From the NCBI RefSeq assembly GCF_041154505.1, contig NZ_AP028672.1, positions 1,253,001-1,317,000 of the forward strand: a stretch of 64,000 nucleotides of DNA, read 5' to 3'. Shown here in pieces: positions 38,022-47,008 of the stretch. Positions within the stretch are counted from its first letter, which is position 1. Each line of letters begins with the position of its first letter. A program made the translations under genes and the position numbers. The stretch comes from Acidovorax sp. A79. GTDB taxonomy: Bacteria > Pseudomonadota > Gammaproteobacteria > Burkholderiales > Burkholderiaceae_C. The notes under the pieces were generated by a model. That model was not told the DNA's origin. It ran no database searches and worked only from the letters and a program-made list of their open reading frames with translations.

Positions 38022-39278
38022 TCAGGCCGCAGCCGAGGCTGCCGCCGCAGCAGCCGCCTGCTTGCGCTTGCGGTACTGCTCCAGGAAGCGCGCCACGCGG
38101 CCGATGGCGTCGCGCAGGTCGTCCTCGTGGGGCAGGAACACGATACGGAAATGGTCGGGAGCCGCCCAGTTGAAGCCGGTGCCCTGCACCAGCATGACCT
38201 TGGTTTCCTGCAGCAGCTCCAGGAAGAACTGCTGGTCGTCCTCGATGGGGTAGACGGCCGGGTCCAGGCGCGGGAACATGTACAGCGCCGCCTGGGGCTT
38301 GACGCAGGTGACGCCGGGGATGGCGGTGATGAGCTCATACGCCAGATCACGCTGCTTGCGCAGGCGCCCGCCTTCGTTCACCAGCTCGTTGATGCTCTGG
38401 TAGCCACCCAGCGCCGTCTGCACCGCCCACTGGCCCGGCACGTTGGCGCACAGGCGCATGTTCGAGAGCATGTTCAGGCCCTCGATGTAGTCCCTGGCGG
38501 GCTTCTTGTCGCCCGACACCACCAGCCAGCCGGCGCGGTAGCCGCAGGAGCGGTAGCTCTTGGACAGCGAGTTGAAGGTGAGCGTGAGCACGTCCTCGCT
38601 CAGCGAGCCAATGGCCGTGTGCCTGGCGCCATCGTACAGCACCTTGTCGTACACCTCGTCGGCAAAGATCACCAGGCCATGCTCGCGCGCGATGGCCACG
38701 ATGCCCTTGAGCAGATCGTCCGAATACAGCGCGCCCGTGGGATTATTCGGGTTGATGACCACGATGCCCTTGGTGCGGGGCGTGATCCTCGCGCGGATGT
38801 CATCGAGGTCCGGCATCCAGCCATTGGCCTCGTCGCACAGGTAGTGCACGGGCGTACCGCCCGACAGGCTGGCGGCCGCCGTCCACAGCGGGTAGTCGGG
38901 TGACGGCAGCAGCAGCTCGTCGCCGTTGTCCAGCAGCGCATTGGTGGCCATCACGATGAGTTCGCTGGCGCCGTTGCCCAGGTAGATGTCATCGAGCATC
39001 ACGCCCTTGATGCCCTGCTTTTGCGTCTCGTGCATCACCGCCTTGCGCGCCGCGAAGATGCCCTTGCTGTCCGAGTAACCCGCCGAATTGGGCAGGTTGC
39101 GAATCATGTCCAGCTGGATTTCCTCGGGCGCATCGAAGCCGAACACGGCCAGGTTGCCGATGTTGAGCTTGATGATCTTGTGGCCGTCTTCCTCCATCTG
39201 CTTGGCCGCGTCCATGATGGGCCCCCGGATGTCGTAGCAGACGTTGGCGAGCTTGGCGGATTTTTGGACGGTTTTCAT
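38022..39278 (-). CDS. alaA: AlaA-type alanine/valine aminotransferase
   Basis: Class I PLP aminotransferase of 418 residues. It matches the AlaA pattern: KSAKLANVCYDIRGPIMDAAKQME at the start, LNIGNLAVFGFDAPEEI, INPNNPTGALY, and the PLP Lys in SLSKSYRSCGYRAGW. It ends in an Ala-rich tail after RKRKQAAAA. The substrate pair pyruvate/alanine is inferred from family resemblance. It is the first gene before the DUF1176 gene, hom and thrC. The upstream region faces the divergent gene at 39429. Confidence 0.88.
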   Translation of the reverse strand: MKTVQKSAKLANVCYDIRGPIMDAAKQMEEDGHKIIKLNIGNLAVFGFDAPEEIQLDMIRNLPNSAGYSDSKGIFAARKAVMHETQKQGIKGVMLDDIYLGNGASELIVMATNALLDNGDELLLPSPDYPLWTAAASLSGGTPVHYLCDEANGWMPDLDDIRARITPRTKGIVVINPNNPTGALYSDDLLKGIVAIAREHGLVIFADEVYDKVLYDGARHTAIGSLSEDVLTLTFNSLSKSYRSCGYRAGWLVVSGDKKPARDYIEGLNMLSNMRLCANVPGQWAVQTALGGYQSINELVNEGGRLRKQRDLAYELITAIPGVTCVKPQAALYMFPRLDPAVYPIEDDQQFFLELLQETKVMLVQGTGFNWAAPDHFRIVFLPHEDDLRDAIGRVARFLEQYRKRKQAAAAAAASAAA

Positions 39279-39428
39279 GCGCTGACGGTGGTGCAGTGAG
39301 GTCAGGTGGCGGCCAGAGCGGCTGGCACCTTGGCGAAACCTATAATTTGACCACAGATCACCACCGCTGCCGGGCCGTACGCCCTTGCGCACCCGCTGCG
39401 CCAGCGCCTGCAACCCGCACCAACGCCC

Positions 39429-39800
39429 ATGAAATTCCAGCCCGACCGCTCGAACGCACAGACCATCAGCGGCTACGGCCCCGGCTGGATCGGCATCGAC
39501 GCGGAAAAGATCACCCACAGCGTCATCGTGGGGTCTGGCGGATTGCGCCAGGCGTGGCCGTGTGCCCGCTTCGAAGACCTGACGCCGGAACACTTCGCGC
39601 AGCTGGCGCAACTGGAGACGGAACTCATCATCTTCGGCAGCGGCACGCGCAACCGCTTTCCGCCGCCGGCCTGGCTCGCCCCCCTCATTGCGCGGAGGCT
39701 GGGCCTGGAGACCATGGACACGCCCGCGGCCTGCCGCACCTACAACATCCTGGCCAGCGAAGGCCGCAACGTGGTGGCCGCGCTGATCCTGGAAGACTGA
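39429..39800 (+). CDS. Mth938-like domain protein
   Basis: Protein of 123 residues of the Mth938/NDUFAF3-like fold. The features are ISGYGPGWIGIDAEKITHSVIV, ELIIFGSGTRNRFPPP near the middle and MDTPAACRTYNILASEGRNVVAALIL at the end, all typical. Relatives are found next to varied genes; eukaryotic members help complex I assembly, but the bacterial role is unclear. A TATAAT box at 39341-39346 could be its -10 element, with no clear -35. Confidence 0.82.
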   Translation: MKFQPDRSNAQTISGYGPGWIGIDAEKITHSVIVGSGGLRQAWPCARFEDLTPEHFAQLAQLETELIIFGSGTRNRFPPPAWLAPLIARRLGLETMDTPAACRTYNILASEGRNVVAALILED

Positions 39801-39917
39801 AACGCCGCCAGAGGGCAGGCCGCCCGCCGGCGGAGACCCGGCTCCCCAGCCCCGCAGCGCCCCGGCAGCCCCTCCCTCCATACCCGCAGACGCCGACGCG
39901 GACACACTGTCTTACAT

Positions 39918-39946
39918 TTGGCTGGCAATCGATTTCGGGGTAAAAT
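39918..39946 (+). promoter_or_regulatory. Promoter of bcp
   Basis: TTGGCT, a 17-base spacer and TAAAAT, giving a transcript with about 85 bases of leader before the bcp start. The leader has no clear structure. Confidence 0.55.
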
Positions 39947-40036
39947 CACCGGTTGCGGTCGGGGGCACTTCCAAGAGCAATAACACACCCGCTCCCCCGG
40001 CTTACCAACGACTACATCCTGAGAGATTGAAGTGAT

Positions 40037-40522
40037 ATGGCGATCGTTGTCAACAAACCCCTCCCTGAATTTGAAGCCAACGCAACCGGTGGTATCAAGG
40101 TTTCCAATACCTCCCACCTTGGCCAGATTCTGGTTCTCTACTTCTATCCCAAGGACAACACGCCTGGCTGCACGACGGAGGCCATGCAGTTCCGCGACAA
40201 GTACAAGGACTTCGTGAAGGCAGGCGCCGCGGTGTTCGGCGTTTCGCGCGACAACATGAAGTCGCACGACGATTTCAAGGAAAAGCTGGAACTGCCCTTC
40301 GAACTGATCGCCGACACCGAAGAGAAGATGTGCCACATGTTCGGCGTGGTCAAGAACAAGATCATGTACGGCAAGAAGGTCAAGGGCATCGAGCGCAGCA
40401 CCTTCCTGATCGGCCCCGATGGCCTGCTGGTGCAAGAGTGGCGCGGCCTGAAAGTGCCGGGCCACGTGGACGAAGTCCTGAAGGCCGTCAAATCCATCAA
40501 GGCCCTGAAAAAAGCCGCCTGA
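40037..40522 (+). CDS. bcp: Peroxiredoxin of the Bcp/PrxQ type
   Basis: Thiol peroxidase of 161 residues that reduces hydroperoxides in the cytosol. The peroxidatic Cys is Cys45 in FYPKDNTPGCTTEAMQF. In many PrxQ proteins a resolving Cys lies five residues later (PGCTxxxC); here that position is Met. The only other Cys is in EEKMCHMFGV, so it may act as a 1-Cys type or use a partner. A stem-loop followed by a T run lies about 120 bases downstream. Its promoter is visible upstream. Confidence 0.93.
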   Translation: MAIVVNKPLPEFEANATGGIKVSNTSHLGQILVLYFYPKDNTPGCTTEAMQFRDKYKDFVKAGAAVFGVSRDNMKSHDDFKEKLELPFELIADTEEKMCHMFGVVKNKIMYGKKVKGIERSTFLIGPDGLLVQEWRGLKVPGHVDEVLKAVKSIKALKKAA

Positions 40523-40599
40523 TCCGCACCTTGGGGCTTCAAAGCGACAACCCGCTGGTTTTGCCCAGGCAAGACATCGCGAGTAGGCATAATGGATTT

Positions 40600-40677
40600 A
40601 TGCCCCTGGTTACCGCAACGCCTGCCCCCTGCCACCCCAAAGCCGCCTTGGTCTCCAGGCGGCTTTTTGCTTTCTGA
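40600..40677 (+). CDS. Possible 25-codon ORF upstream of the PIN-PhoH gene
   Basis: ATG at 40600 lies 6 bases after a CATAAT box (40588-40593), as in the two leader ORFs at 30.7 and 58.3 kb. Its last ten codons run through a stem-loop plus T run (40641-40668). The -35 is unclear and the codons show no strong amino-acid bias, so this may be a chance ORF over a terminator. Confidence 0.25.
   Translation: MPLVTATPAPCHPKAALVSRRLFAF
40641..40668 (+). terminator. Intrinsic terminator downstream of bcp
   Basis: AGCCGCCT (40641-40648), 8-base loop, AGGCGGCT (40657-40664), then T residues. It could end bcp transcription or attenuate transcription into the PIN-PhoH gene 45 bases downstream. Confidence 0.7.
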
Positions 40678-40712
40678 CCGTCTTTCCCATTACCGACCGA
40701 GGCCCCGCCACC

Positions 40713-42470
40713 ATGCCCCTGCCCCCCGCCCCCAGCCGGCGCGCCGCACTCCTCGCGCCAGAAGCCTTTGAAGTCGCAGCCCGCCCCCGGGTGTCGCAAG
40801 CCTCCGCCAATGAACCCGTTGTGGCGCCACCAGCACGTGCGGCCACACCCGCTGCCCGCTCGGGGCGCAAGGCGGACAGCGTGGCTTCGGCCACGGCCGC
40901 ACCGAGCACGGCACCCCTTGTCCAGGTGGAGACCCGCTCCCGCGCGCCGGAGCCCGCAGCCGTGCCCGCCTCCCGCCCGACCAGCACCCGCAAGGCACGC
41001 ACCACCGGCGGCAACTCCGTGGCGGCCGGCGCTGCTGCCGCACCCGCCAGCACGCGCGGCAGAAAGTCCGCGCCGCAAGGTCCCACCAAGCTCTTCGTGC
41101 TGGACACCAACGTCCTGCTGCACGACCCGACCAGCCTGTTCCGCTTCGAGGAACACGACATCTTCCTGCCGATGATCGTGCTGGAAGAACTCGACGGCCA
41201 CAAGAAGGGCATGACCGAAGTGGCCCGCAATGGCCGCCAGGCCAGCCGCACGCTGGATGCGCTGGCAGCCGCACAAGGCGCCGACATCGCGCGCGGCCTG
41301 AAACTTGACTCCACGGGGCAGCGCGCGGCCGGCGGCTGCCTGTATTTCCAGACCGCGCCCCTGGACTACAGCCTGCCCACCAGCCTGCCACCGGGCAAGG
41401 CCGACAACCAGATCCTGGGCGTGGTCGAGGCCCTGCGCAAGCTGCACGCCCCGCGTGAAGTGGTGCTGGTGTCCAAGGACATCAACATGCGCGTGAAGGC
41501 GCGCGCGCTGGGCCTGACGGCGGAGGACTACCAGAACGACAAGACGCTGGAGGACGGCGACCTGCTCTACGCCGGTGTGCTGGCCCTGCCCCCGGACTTC
41601 TGGGCCAAGAGCGGCAAGAACGTCGAAAGCTGGCAAAGCGGCGCGCACACCTACTACCGCATCGGCGGGCCCATCGTGCCGCAGCTGATGATCAACCAGT
41701 TCGTGTACTTCGAAGCGCCCGGCGAGCCCAGCCTGTTCGCCCGTGTGAGCGAGATCCGCGAGAAGACGGCGGTGCTGCAGACGCTCAAGGACTACGGCTC
41801 GGCCAAGCACGCGGTGTGGGGCGTGACCACGCGCAACCGCGAGCAGAACTACGCCATGAACCTGCTCATGGACCCCGAGATCGACTTCGTGACCCTGACG
41901 GGCACGGCGGGCACCGGCAAGACCCTGCTGGCCCTGGCCGCGGGCCTGACCCAGGTGCTGGACGACCGCCGCTACACCGAGATCATCATGACACGCGCCA
42001 CGGTGAGCGTGGGCGAGGACATCGGCTTCCTGCCCGGCACCGAGGAGGAAAAGATGGGCCCCTGGATGGGCGCGCTGGACGACAACCTGGAGTTCCTGGC
42101 CAAGGGCGACGGCGGCAATGCGGGCGAGTGGGGCCGCGCCGCCACCAACGAACTCATCCGCAGCCGCATCAAGATCAAGAGCATGAACTTCATGCGCGGG
42201 CGCACCTTCCTGAACAAGTACGTGATCATCGACGAGGCACAGAACCTGACGCCCAAGCAGATGAAGACGCTGATCACCCGGGCCGGCCCCGGCACCAAGA
42301 TCATCTGCATGGGCAACCTGGCGCAGATCGACACGCCCTACCTCACCGAAGGCTCGTCAGGCCTGACCTACGCCGTGGACCGCTTCAAGGGCTGGCCACA
42401 CAGCGGGCACATCACGCTGGCGCGCGGCGAGCGCTCGCGCCTGGCGGACTTCGCCAGCGAGGTGCTCTGA
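40713..42470 (+). CDS. PIN-PhoH ATPase (PhoH2-like)
   Basis: Protein of 585 residues. The first 125 residues are Ala/Pro/Arg/Thr-rich and probably disordered. A PIN nuclease domain follows (KLFVLDTNVLLHDPTSLF, LPMIVLEELDGHK, SKDINMRVKARALGL), then a PhoH ATPase domain with Walker A GTAGTGKTLLALAAG and Walker B YVIIDEAQNLTP plus IICMGNLAQIDTPYL. PIN-PhoH fusions act as RNA helicase-nucleases in studied cases; the physiological target here is unknown. The next gene starts 1 base after the stop. Confidence 0.9.
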   Translation: MPLPPAPSRRAALLAPEAFEVAARPRVSQASANEPVVAPPARAATPAARSGRKADSVASATAAPSTAPLVQVETRSRAPEPAAVPASRPTSTRKARTTGGNSVAAGAAAAPASTRGRKSAPQGPTKLFVLDTNVLLHDPTSLFRFEEHDIFLPMIVLEELDGHKKGMTEVARNGRQASRTLDALAAAQGADIARGLKLDSTGQRAAGGCLYFQTAPLDYSLPTSLPPGKADNQILGVVEALRKLHAPREVVLVSKDINMRVKARALGLTAEDYQNDKTLEDGDLLYAGVLALPPDFWAKSGKNVESWQSGAHTYYRIGGPIVPQLMINQFVYFEAPGEPSLFARVSEIREKTAVLQTLKDYGSAKHAVWGVTTRNREQNYAMNLLMDPEIDFVTLTGTAGTGKTLLALAAGLTQVLDDRRYTEIIMTRATVSVGEDIGFLPGTEEEKMGPWMGALDDNLEFLAKGDGGNAGEWGRAATNELIRSRIKIKSMNFMRGRTFLNKYVIIDEAQNLTPKQMKTLITRAGPGTKIICMGNLAQIDTPYLTEGSSGLTYAVDRFKGWPHSGHITLARGERSRLADFASEVL

Positions 42471-42471
42471 G

Positions 42472-42858
42472 TTGGCGGCGGGCTGGGTCGCGGCACTGAA
42501 ACTGGTGCCCTGGGGCGACGTCATCGAGGCGACGCCCCAGATCCTGCAGGCGGCCAGGAAGCTGCTGGGCACCACGCAAAAAGGGAATGCCGATGCTGCG
42601 GCAGGTGCACTCGAGAGTGCCGGCGGCGAGCCCGCCATTCCGGTCGCGCTGCAGTTGCAGCATCTGCGGGACCGCGTCGCGCGGCTGGAGCAGGAGCAGC
42701 AGGAATCAGCGGTGCTGATCCAGTCCCTGGCCGAACAGAACGCCCAGGTGGTGCAGGCGGTGGAAGTGCTGCGCCAGCGCCACCGGCGGCTCACGGTGGC
42801 CATGGGTGTTCTGGCGGCCGGCTGCGCTGGCTTGCTGGTGTGGGCGCTGCGACAGTAA
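42472..42858 (+). CDS. Hypothetical tail-anchored coiled-coil protein
   Basis: Protein of 128 residues with a helical N-terminus (LKLVPWGDVIEATPQILQAARKLL), an Ala/Gly-rich linker, a coiled coil (about 63-105, HLRDRVARLEQEQQESAVLI) and a C-terminal transmembrane helix (LTVAMGVLAAGCAGLLVWAL). The start is a TTG directly after the PhoH stop, with GAGG 9 bases upstream; a GTG at 42505 is an alternative. It is likely co-transcribed with the PIN-PhoH gene. Confidence 0.6.
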   Translation: MAAGWVAALKLVPWGDVIEATPQILQAARKLLGTTQKGNADAAAGALESAGGEPAIPVALQLQHLRDRVARLEQEQQESAVLIQSLAEQNAQVVQAVEVLRQRHRRLTVAMGVLAAGCAGLLVWALRQ

Positions 42859-42923
42859 GGGCAACCACCACACAACTCAGCAGCCACGCAGGCGTTGCAC
42901 AGTCCCTCACCCGGGCACTGCGA

Positions 42924-42983
42924 GATTGCTATCAATTCAATAGCTGCCAGCGCTTATACAACAAGCGCTGGTAGCTATTTTCA
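42924..42983. repeat. Dispersed palindromic repeat, copy E (most complete)
   Basis: ATTGCTAT, an A/T-rich spacer, ATAGCTGCCAGCGCTT (42940-42955), loop ATACAAC, AAGCGCTGGTAGCTAT (42963-42978), then TTTC. The arms pair at 15 of 16 positions. It sits between two convergent genes, so it may act as a bidirectional terminator here. Confidence 0.85.
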
Positions 42984-44396
42984 TTAGAAATCGTCGCCCG
43001 AGCCCATCGCCAGGTTCTCGAAACGCGTCTGGTTCTTCTGGAAGAACAGTTTCACGGTGCCGGTGGGGCCGTTCCGCTGCTTGCCGATGATGACCTCCGC
43101 GACGTTGGGCTCCTTCGAGTCCTTGTTGTAGTAGTCGTCGCGGTAGATGAACATGATGATGTCGGCATCCTGCTCGATGGCGCCGGATTCGCGCAGGTCG
43201 GACATCATGGGGCGTTTGTCGGTGCGCTGCTCCACCGAGCGGTTGAGCTGCGACAGCGCGATCACCGGGCACTGCAGTTCCTTGGCCAGCATCTTGAGGC
43301 CCCGGGAGATTTCGCCCAGCTCGGTGGCACGGTTGTCGGAGCTGCCGGCCCCCGAGCCGCTCATGAGCTGCAGGTAATCCACCACGATCAGTCCGAGCTT
43401 GCCGCATTGGCGCGCGAGGCGCCGGGCGTTCGCGCGCAGCTCGCCAGGTGTCAGGCCCGGCGTCTCGTCGATGTGCAGCGACACGGTGCGCAGCTTTTCG
43501 ATCGCCTCGGTCAGGCGGGGCCACTCGTCGTCGGTCAGCTTGCCCGTGCGCAGGTTGCCCTGGTTCACGCGGCCGATGGAACCCACGATACGCACCGCCA
43601 GCTGGGCGGCGCCCATTTCCATCGAGAAGATGGCGACCGGCAGGCCTTCGTTGAGCGCCACGTGCTCGGCGATGTTCACCGCGAACGAGGTCTTGCCCAT
43701 GGACGGACGCGCCGCCAGCACCACCATGTCGCCCGCCTGCAGGCCCGAGGTCATGCGGTCCAGGTCGGCAAAGCCGGTGGGAACGCCGGTCACGTCCACC
43801 GGGTTGTCCGCCATCTCCTGCACCCGGTCGAGCAGGTCGATCACCAGGGTGTCAAGCGACTGGAAGCCCTGCTTGGTGCGGGAACCCTCCTCCCCGATCG
43901 CAAAGATCTTGGCCTCGGCCTCGTCCAGGATGCGCTCGACCGTCTTGCCCTGCGGGTTGAACGCATTGGTGGAGATTTCATCGCTGGCCGTGACCAGCTT
44001 GCGCAGGATGGCGCGCTCACGCACGATCTCCGCATAGCGGCGGATGTTGCTGGCGCTGGGTACGTACTGGGCCAGGTTGTTCAGGTAGGCCAGCCCGCCC
44101 ATTTCCTGCGCCTTGCCCTGGTTCTGCAGGTGCTCGAAGACGGTGATGACGTCGGCCGGCTTGCTGGCATTGATCAGCGCACCGATGGCCGAATACACCA
44201 TCTGGTGCTCGTGCCGGTAGAAGTGGCTCTCCACCAGCAGGTCGCCCACGCGGTCCCAGGCGTTGTTGTCCAGCAGCAGGCCGCCGAGCACGCTGGATTC
44301 GGCCTCGATGGAGTGCGGCGGCACGCGCAACTGCGCCACTTCACGGTCGGGCACGGGCGTGAAGCCATCATCAAGGGCAGGAAAGACGGCGGACAT
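42984..44396 (-). CDS. dnaB: Replicative DNA helicase DnaB
   Basis: Hexameric helicase of 470 residues that unwinds DNA at replication forks. The N-terminal domain is helical (HSIEAESSVLGGLLLDNNAWDRV); the C-terminal RecA-like domain carries Walker A ARPSMGKTSFAVNI, IFSMEMGAAQLAVRI, and the Walker B/H3 region LGLIVVDYLQLMSGSG, plus REISRGLK-like ISRGLKMLAKELQ. The frame continues upstream for 36 codons; ATG 44396 gives the usual start. A perfect DnaA box lies 130 bases upstream. It is downstream of the rplI terminator, so it has its own promoter. Confidence 0.96.
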   Translation of the reverse strand: MSAVFPALDDGFTPVPDREVAQLRVPPHSIEAESSVLGGLLLDNNAWDRVGDLLVESHFYRHEHQMVYSAIGALINASKPADVITVFEHLQNQGKAQEMGGLAYLNNLAQYVPSASNIRRYAEIVRERAILRKLVTASDEISTNAFNPQGKTVERILDEAEAKIFAIGEEGSRTKQGFQSLDTLVIDLLDRVQEMADNPVDVTGVPTGFADLDRMTSGLQAGDMVVLAARPSMGKTSFAVNIAEHVALNEGLPVAIFSMEMGAAQLAVRIVGSIGRVNQGNLRTGKLTDDEWPRLTEAIEKLRTVSLHIDETPGLTPGELRANARRLARQCGKLGLIVVDYLQLMSGSGAGSSDNRATELGEISRGLKMLAKELQCPVIALSQLNRSVEQRTDKRPMMSDLRESGAIEQDADIIMFIYRDDYYNKDSKEPNVAEVIIGKQRNGPTGTVKLFFQKNQTRFENLAMGSGDDF

Positions 44397-44527
44397 GGGC
44401 AACAGTTTCTTGAAAGCGGAAAGGGATGCGTCGACGGCCGGCTGGGCGCGTGGTCTGGCGGCAAACCGCAGCGCACGGCAAGCCTTGCATGCTAGCGTGT
44501 GCACGGCGCGCCGTCATGGCACAAGTC

Positions 44528-44536
44528 TGTGGATAA
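44528..44536 (-). promoter_or_regulatory. DnaA box in the dnaB upstream region
   Basis: TGTGGATAA on the + strand is the exact complement of the DnaA consensus TTATCCACA. It lies between dnaB and the rplI terminator, where dnaB must be promoted. Next to it at 44504-44515 is the palindrome ACGGCGCGCCGT. Confidence 0.6.
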
Positions 44537-44580
44537 CGGGTGGGCAGCCGGTGGGCAAGCCTGTATGGCGCAGTGGGGCC

Positions 44581-44611
44581 AAAAAAACAAAGGCCGCCCG
44601 AAGGCGGCCTT
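44581..44611 (-). terminator. Intrinsic terminator of the rpsF-priB-rpsR-rplI operon
   Basis: On the - strand AAGGCCGCC, loop TTCG, GGCGGCCTT, then a T-rich run ending in seven T residues (TTTTTTT), immediately after rplI. Strong and well placed. Confidence 0.9.
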
Positions 44612-44645
44612 GCGACATTCCAGCTCCAGGGCCGGAAATGGCCGA

Positions 44646-45098
44646 TCAGGCGGTTTCGCCGTAGACCGACACGGTCACTTCCACCACCACATCGGTGTGG
44701 AGAGCAACGTTCACGGTGCTTTCGCTCACGACCTTGATAGGGCCGTTGGGCAGGCGGATCTGCGACTTCGCGACCTTGTAGCCTTGCTTGTTCAGCTCTT
44801 CGGCGATGTCGTGGTTGGTCACGGAACCAAACAGACGGCCGTCCACGCCAGCCTTTTGCGTCAGCTTGACGGTGGTGCCAGCCAGCTTCTCGCCTTGGGC
44901 CTGGGCTTCTGCCAGCTTGGCGGCAGCTGCCTTTTCGAGTTCAGCGCGCTTGGCTTCGAATTCTGCCTTGGCAGCTTCGGTGGCACGGCGGGCGCGGCCA
45001 GCGGGGATCAGGAAGTTGCGGGCGTAGCCGTCCTTGACCTTGACGATTTCGCCGAGGTTGCCGAGGTTCACAACCTTGTCGAGCAGGATGATTTGCAT
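44646..45098 (-). CDS. rplI: Ribosomal protein bL9
   Basis: Large-subunit protein of 150 residues. Starts [36 protein letters not shown], the N-domain that binds 23S rRNA, followed by the long central helix (about 40-75, Ala/Glu/Lys-rich) and the C-terminal domain ([17 protein letters not shown]). Last gene of the rpsF operon, 12 bases after rpsR, followed by a strong terminator. Confidence 0.97.
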   Translation of the reverse strand: MQIILLDKVVNLGNLGEIVKVKDGYARNFLIPAGRARRATEAAKAEFEAKRAELEKAAAAKLAEAQAQGEKLAGTTVKLTQKAGVDGRLFGSVTNHDIAEELNKQGYKVAKSQIRLPNGPIKVVSESTVNVALHTDVVVEVTVSVYGETA

Positions 45099-45110
45099 GG
45101 GTTGTGCTCC

Positions 45111-45392
45111 TTAGATCTTGTGCTGGTCGCTGTAAGGCACCAGGGCCAGGAAGCGGGCGCGCTTGATGGCGGTGTTCAGCTGACGCTGGAAGATGGCGCG
45201 CGTGCCGGTCAGGCGCGCGGGGATGATCTTGCCGTTTTCGGCGATGAAATCGCGCAGCGTGTCGACATCCTTGTAGTCGATTTCTTCAACACCCGTCACC
45301 GTGAAGCGGCAAAAGCGCTTGCGCTTGAACAGCAGGGACTGGGTGTTGCGCTTTGGGCGCTTGTCTTTGTTGAACTTCTTGAACGTGGCCAT
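45111..45392 (-). CDS. rpsR: Ribosomal protein bS18
   Basis: Small-subunit protein of 93 residues, which pairs with bS6 on the 30S platform. [23 protein letters not shown] and [27 protein letters not shown] are the family core. Its partner bS6 is encoded two genes upstream. It lies 17 bases after priB. Confidence 0.97.
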   Translation of the reverse strand: MATFKKFNKDKRPKRNTQSLLFKRKRFCRFTVTGVEEIDYKDVDTLRDFIAENGKIIPARLTGTRAIFQRQLNTAIKRARFLALVPYSDQHKI

Positions 45393-45409
45393 TGCGGACC
45401 CCTTGCAAA

Positions 45410-45700
45410 TTAATTTTGTTGAATATCCTGGATGTGGAGCACTGCGTTCTTGCCATTGCGCGGTGTGGCGAGGAATCCACTGAAAGTCCAGAGACTTCCG
45501 ATGTTCTGCCTTGCCAGGCGCTCGGCCATCGCACCAAAGGCGACGGCTTTCATGGTGGCCTTGACCTCGCGGGGATGGCCTGCTTCGGTTTGCTGGGACT
45601 CGTGTTCGAGCCGCAGGGCGATGGCAGGCAATCCGGCGGGCGTGTAGCGCAAGGGTTCAGCCTCTGCGATACAGGCGGTCAAGACAACGCGGTTCTCCAC
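45410..45700 (-). CDS. priB: Primosomal replication protein PriB, GTG start
   Basis: Single-strand DNA-binding OB-fold protein of 96 residues that helps reload DnaB after fork collapse. [32 protein letters not shown] and [13 protein letters not shown] are the family features. The start is GTG at 45700, 15 bases after rpsF; the Shine-Dalgarno is poor, so coupling to rpsF translation is likely. The order rpsF-priB-rpsR-rplI is conserved in beta- and gammaproteobacteria. Confidence 0.93.
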   Translation of the reverse strand: MENRVVLTACIAEAEPLRYTPAGLPAIALRLEHESQQTEAGHPREVKATMKAVAFGAMAERLARQNIGSLWTFSGFLATPRNGKNAVLHIQDIQQN

Positions 45701-45715
45701 TCAAACGAGGAAGGA

Positions 45716-46105
45716 TCAGCGCTCGCCGCGCTCGCCGCCGGCCGCAGCGTATTCAGCTTGGCTGGCCTTGCGGGCTTCTTCGCGCTCGACGGTCTTCATC
45801 ATGGAAGACGGGCCGGTATCGGCCTTCTTCTTCTGAACCGTCAGGTGGCGCAGCACGGCGTCGTTGAACTTGAAGGCGTGCTCCAGTTCAGCCATCACGG
45901 CCTGGTCGGCTTCGATGTTCACGCACAGGTAGTGGGCCTTGGCCAGCTTGTTGATCAGGTACGCCAGTTGACGGCGGCCCCAGTCTTCCACGCGGTGCAC
46001 CTTGCCACCGCCAGCGGTGATCATGCCCTTGTAGCGCTCCAGCATGGCTGGAACCTGTTCGCTTTGATCCGGATGGATCAACAAAATGATTTCGTAATGA
46101 CGCAT
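45716..46105 (-). CDS. rpsF: Ribosomal protein bS6
   Basis: Small-subunit protein of 129 residues starting [25 protein letters not shown], with [25 protein letters not shown] in the core and an Arg/Glu/Ala-rich C-terminal extension. The ATG has AAGGAG 7 bases upstream. It is the first gene of the operon, with a promoter at 46170-46198. Confidence 0.97.
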   Translation of the reverse strand: MRHYEIILLIHPDQSEQVPAMLERYKGMITAGGGKVHRVEDWGRRQLAYLINKLAKAHYLCVNIEADQAVMAELEHAFKFNDAVLRHLTVQKKKADTGPSSMMKTVEREEARKASQAEYAAAGGERGER

Positions 46106-46169
46106 GCATACTCCTTTTGGGTAAGACCACCTGCTGCGTCGTGAGCAGTGTGGCAAGGCAAAGCCGGCA

Positions 46170-46198
46170 ATTATAGCCCGCTCCTGGCCGCTTGTACA
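46170..46198 (-). promoter_or_regulatory. Promoter of the rpsF operon
   Basis: On the - strand TGTACA, a 17-base spacer and a perfect TATAAT, about 65 bases before the bS6 start. The 309 bases from 46106 to 46414 hold this promoter and that of grpE and no gene. Confidence 0.65.
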
Positions 46199-46343
46199 CT
46201 CAGGAGCTTTCCAAGAGCGGCATCCCTCCCGAAAATGCGGCCTTGTCGCGCCCTGGCCCTTGCAAATCCGCCGGGCGGGACGACATGCTTTACAGCAAAA
46301 CACGCCGGGCATGGGCCCACAGCCACATGCCCCTTCGCCAGAC

Positions 46344-46371
46344 CTTGAAATGCGCGGGCATGTCCCCACCT
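46344..46371 (+). promoter_or_regulatory. Sigma-32 (heat-shock) promoter of grpE-dnaK-dnaJ
   Basis: CTTGAAA, 13 bases, then CCCCACCT, close to the RpoH consensus CTTGAAA-N(11-16)-CCCCATNT. It is about 45 bases before the grpE start. A DnaA-box-like TTATCCACT (46393-46401, one mismatch) lies between it and grpE. Confidence 0.8.
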
Positions 46372-46414
46372 CCCGCGCGTACTACTGTTTGTTTATCCAC
46401 TTTTAGACCACGAC

Positions 46415-46966
46415 ATGTCAGACACCAGCCAACCCATCCCCCCACAGAGCGCCCCCGCCCCCGAAGAAGTTGAAGCCGCCATGGCAGCCCACGCCTCCGA
46501 CGAGCTGGCGCGGCTGCAGGGCGAGCTGGCCGAACTCAAGGCCAAGAGCGCTGACCTGGCCGACCAGTTCCTCCGTGCCAAGGCCGAGGCCGAGAACGCC
46601 CGCCGCCGCGCCGAAGACGAGGTCTCCAAGGCGCGGAAATTCGGCATCGAGAGCTTTGCCGAAAGCCTGCTGCCCGTGGCCGACAGCCTGGATGCCGCGC
46701 TGGCCATCAAGGAAGCCACGCCCCAGCAGCTGCGCGAGGGCGCCGACGCCACCCTGCGCCAGCTGACCTCGGCCCTGGAGCGCAACAAGGTGCTGGCCAT
46801 CAACCCTGCCGCCGGCGCCAAGTTCGACCCCCACCAGCACCAAGCCATCAGCGTGGTGCCTGCCGAGCAGGAAGCCAATACCGTCGTGGCCGTGCTGCAA
46901 AAGGGCTACGTGATCGCCGAGCGCGTGCTGCGCCCGGCGCTTGTCACCGTCACGGCCCCGAAGTAA
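46415..46966 (+). CDS. grpE: Nucleotide exchange factor GrpE
   Basis: DnaK cofactor of 183 residues. A disordered Pro/Ala N-terminus leads to a long coiled coil (about 25-70, [22 protein letters not shown]), then the beta domain with [31 protein letters not shown] and [23 protein letters not shown]. First gene of grpE-dnaK-dnaJ behind the sigma-32 promoter. Confidence 0.96.
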   Translation: MSDTSQPIPPQSAPAPEEVEAAMAAHASDELARLQGELAELKAKSADLADQFLRAKAEAENARRRAEDEVSKARKFGIESFAESLLPVADSLDAALAIKEATPQQLREGADATLRQLTSALERNKVLAINPAAGAKFDPHQHQAISVVPAEQEANTVVAVLQKGYVIAERVLRPALVTVTAPK

Positions 46967-47008
46967 ATCCTCAAATAAATCAGCACGGATGACTTGAACC
47001 CCCACGAG

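Noticed and set aside
39279..39428. Divergent promoters between alaA and the Mth938-like gene
   Set aside because: A TATAAT box is present on the + strand, but no acceptable -35 was found for either direction, so no full promoter was listed.
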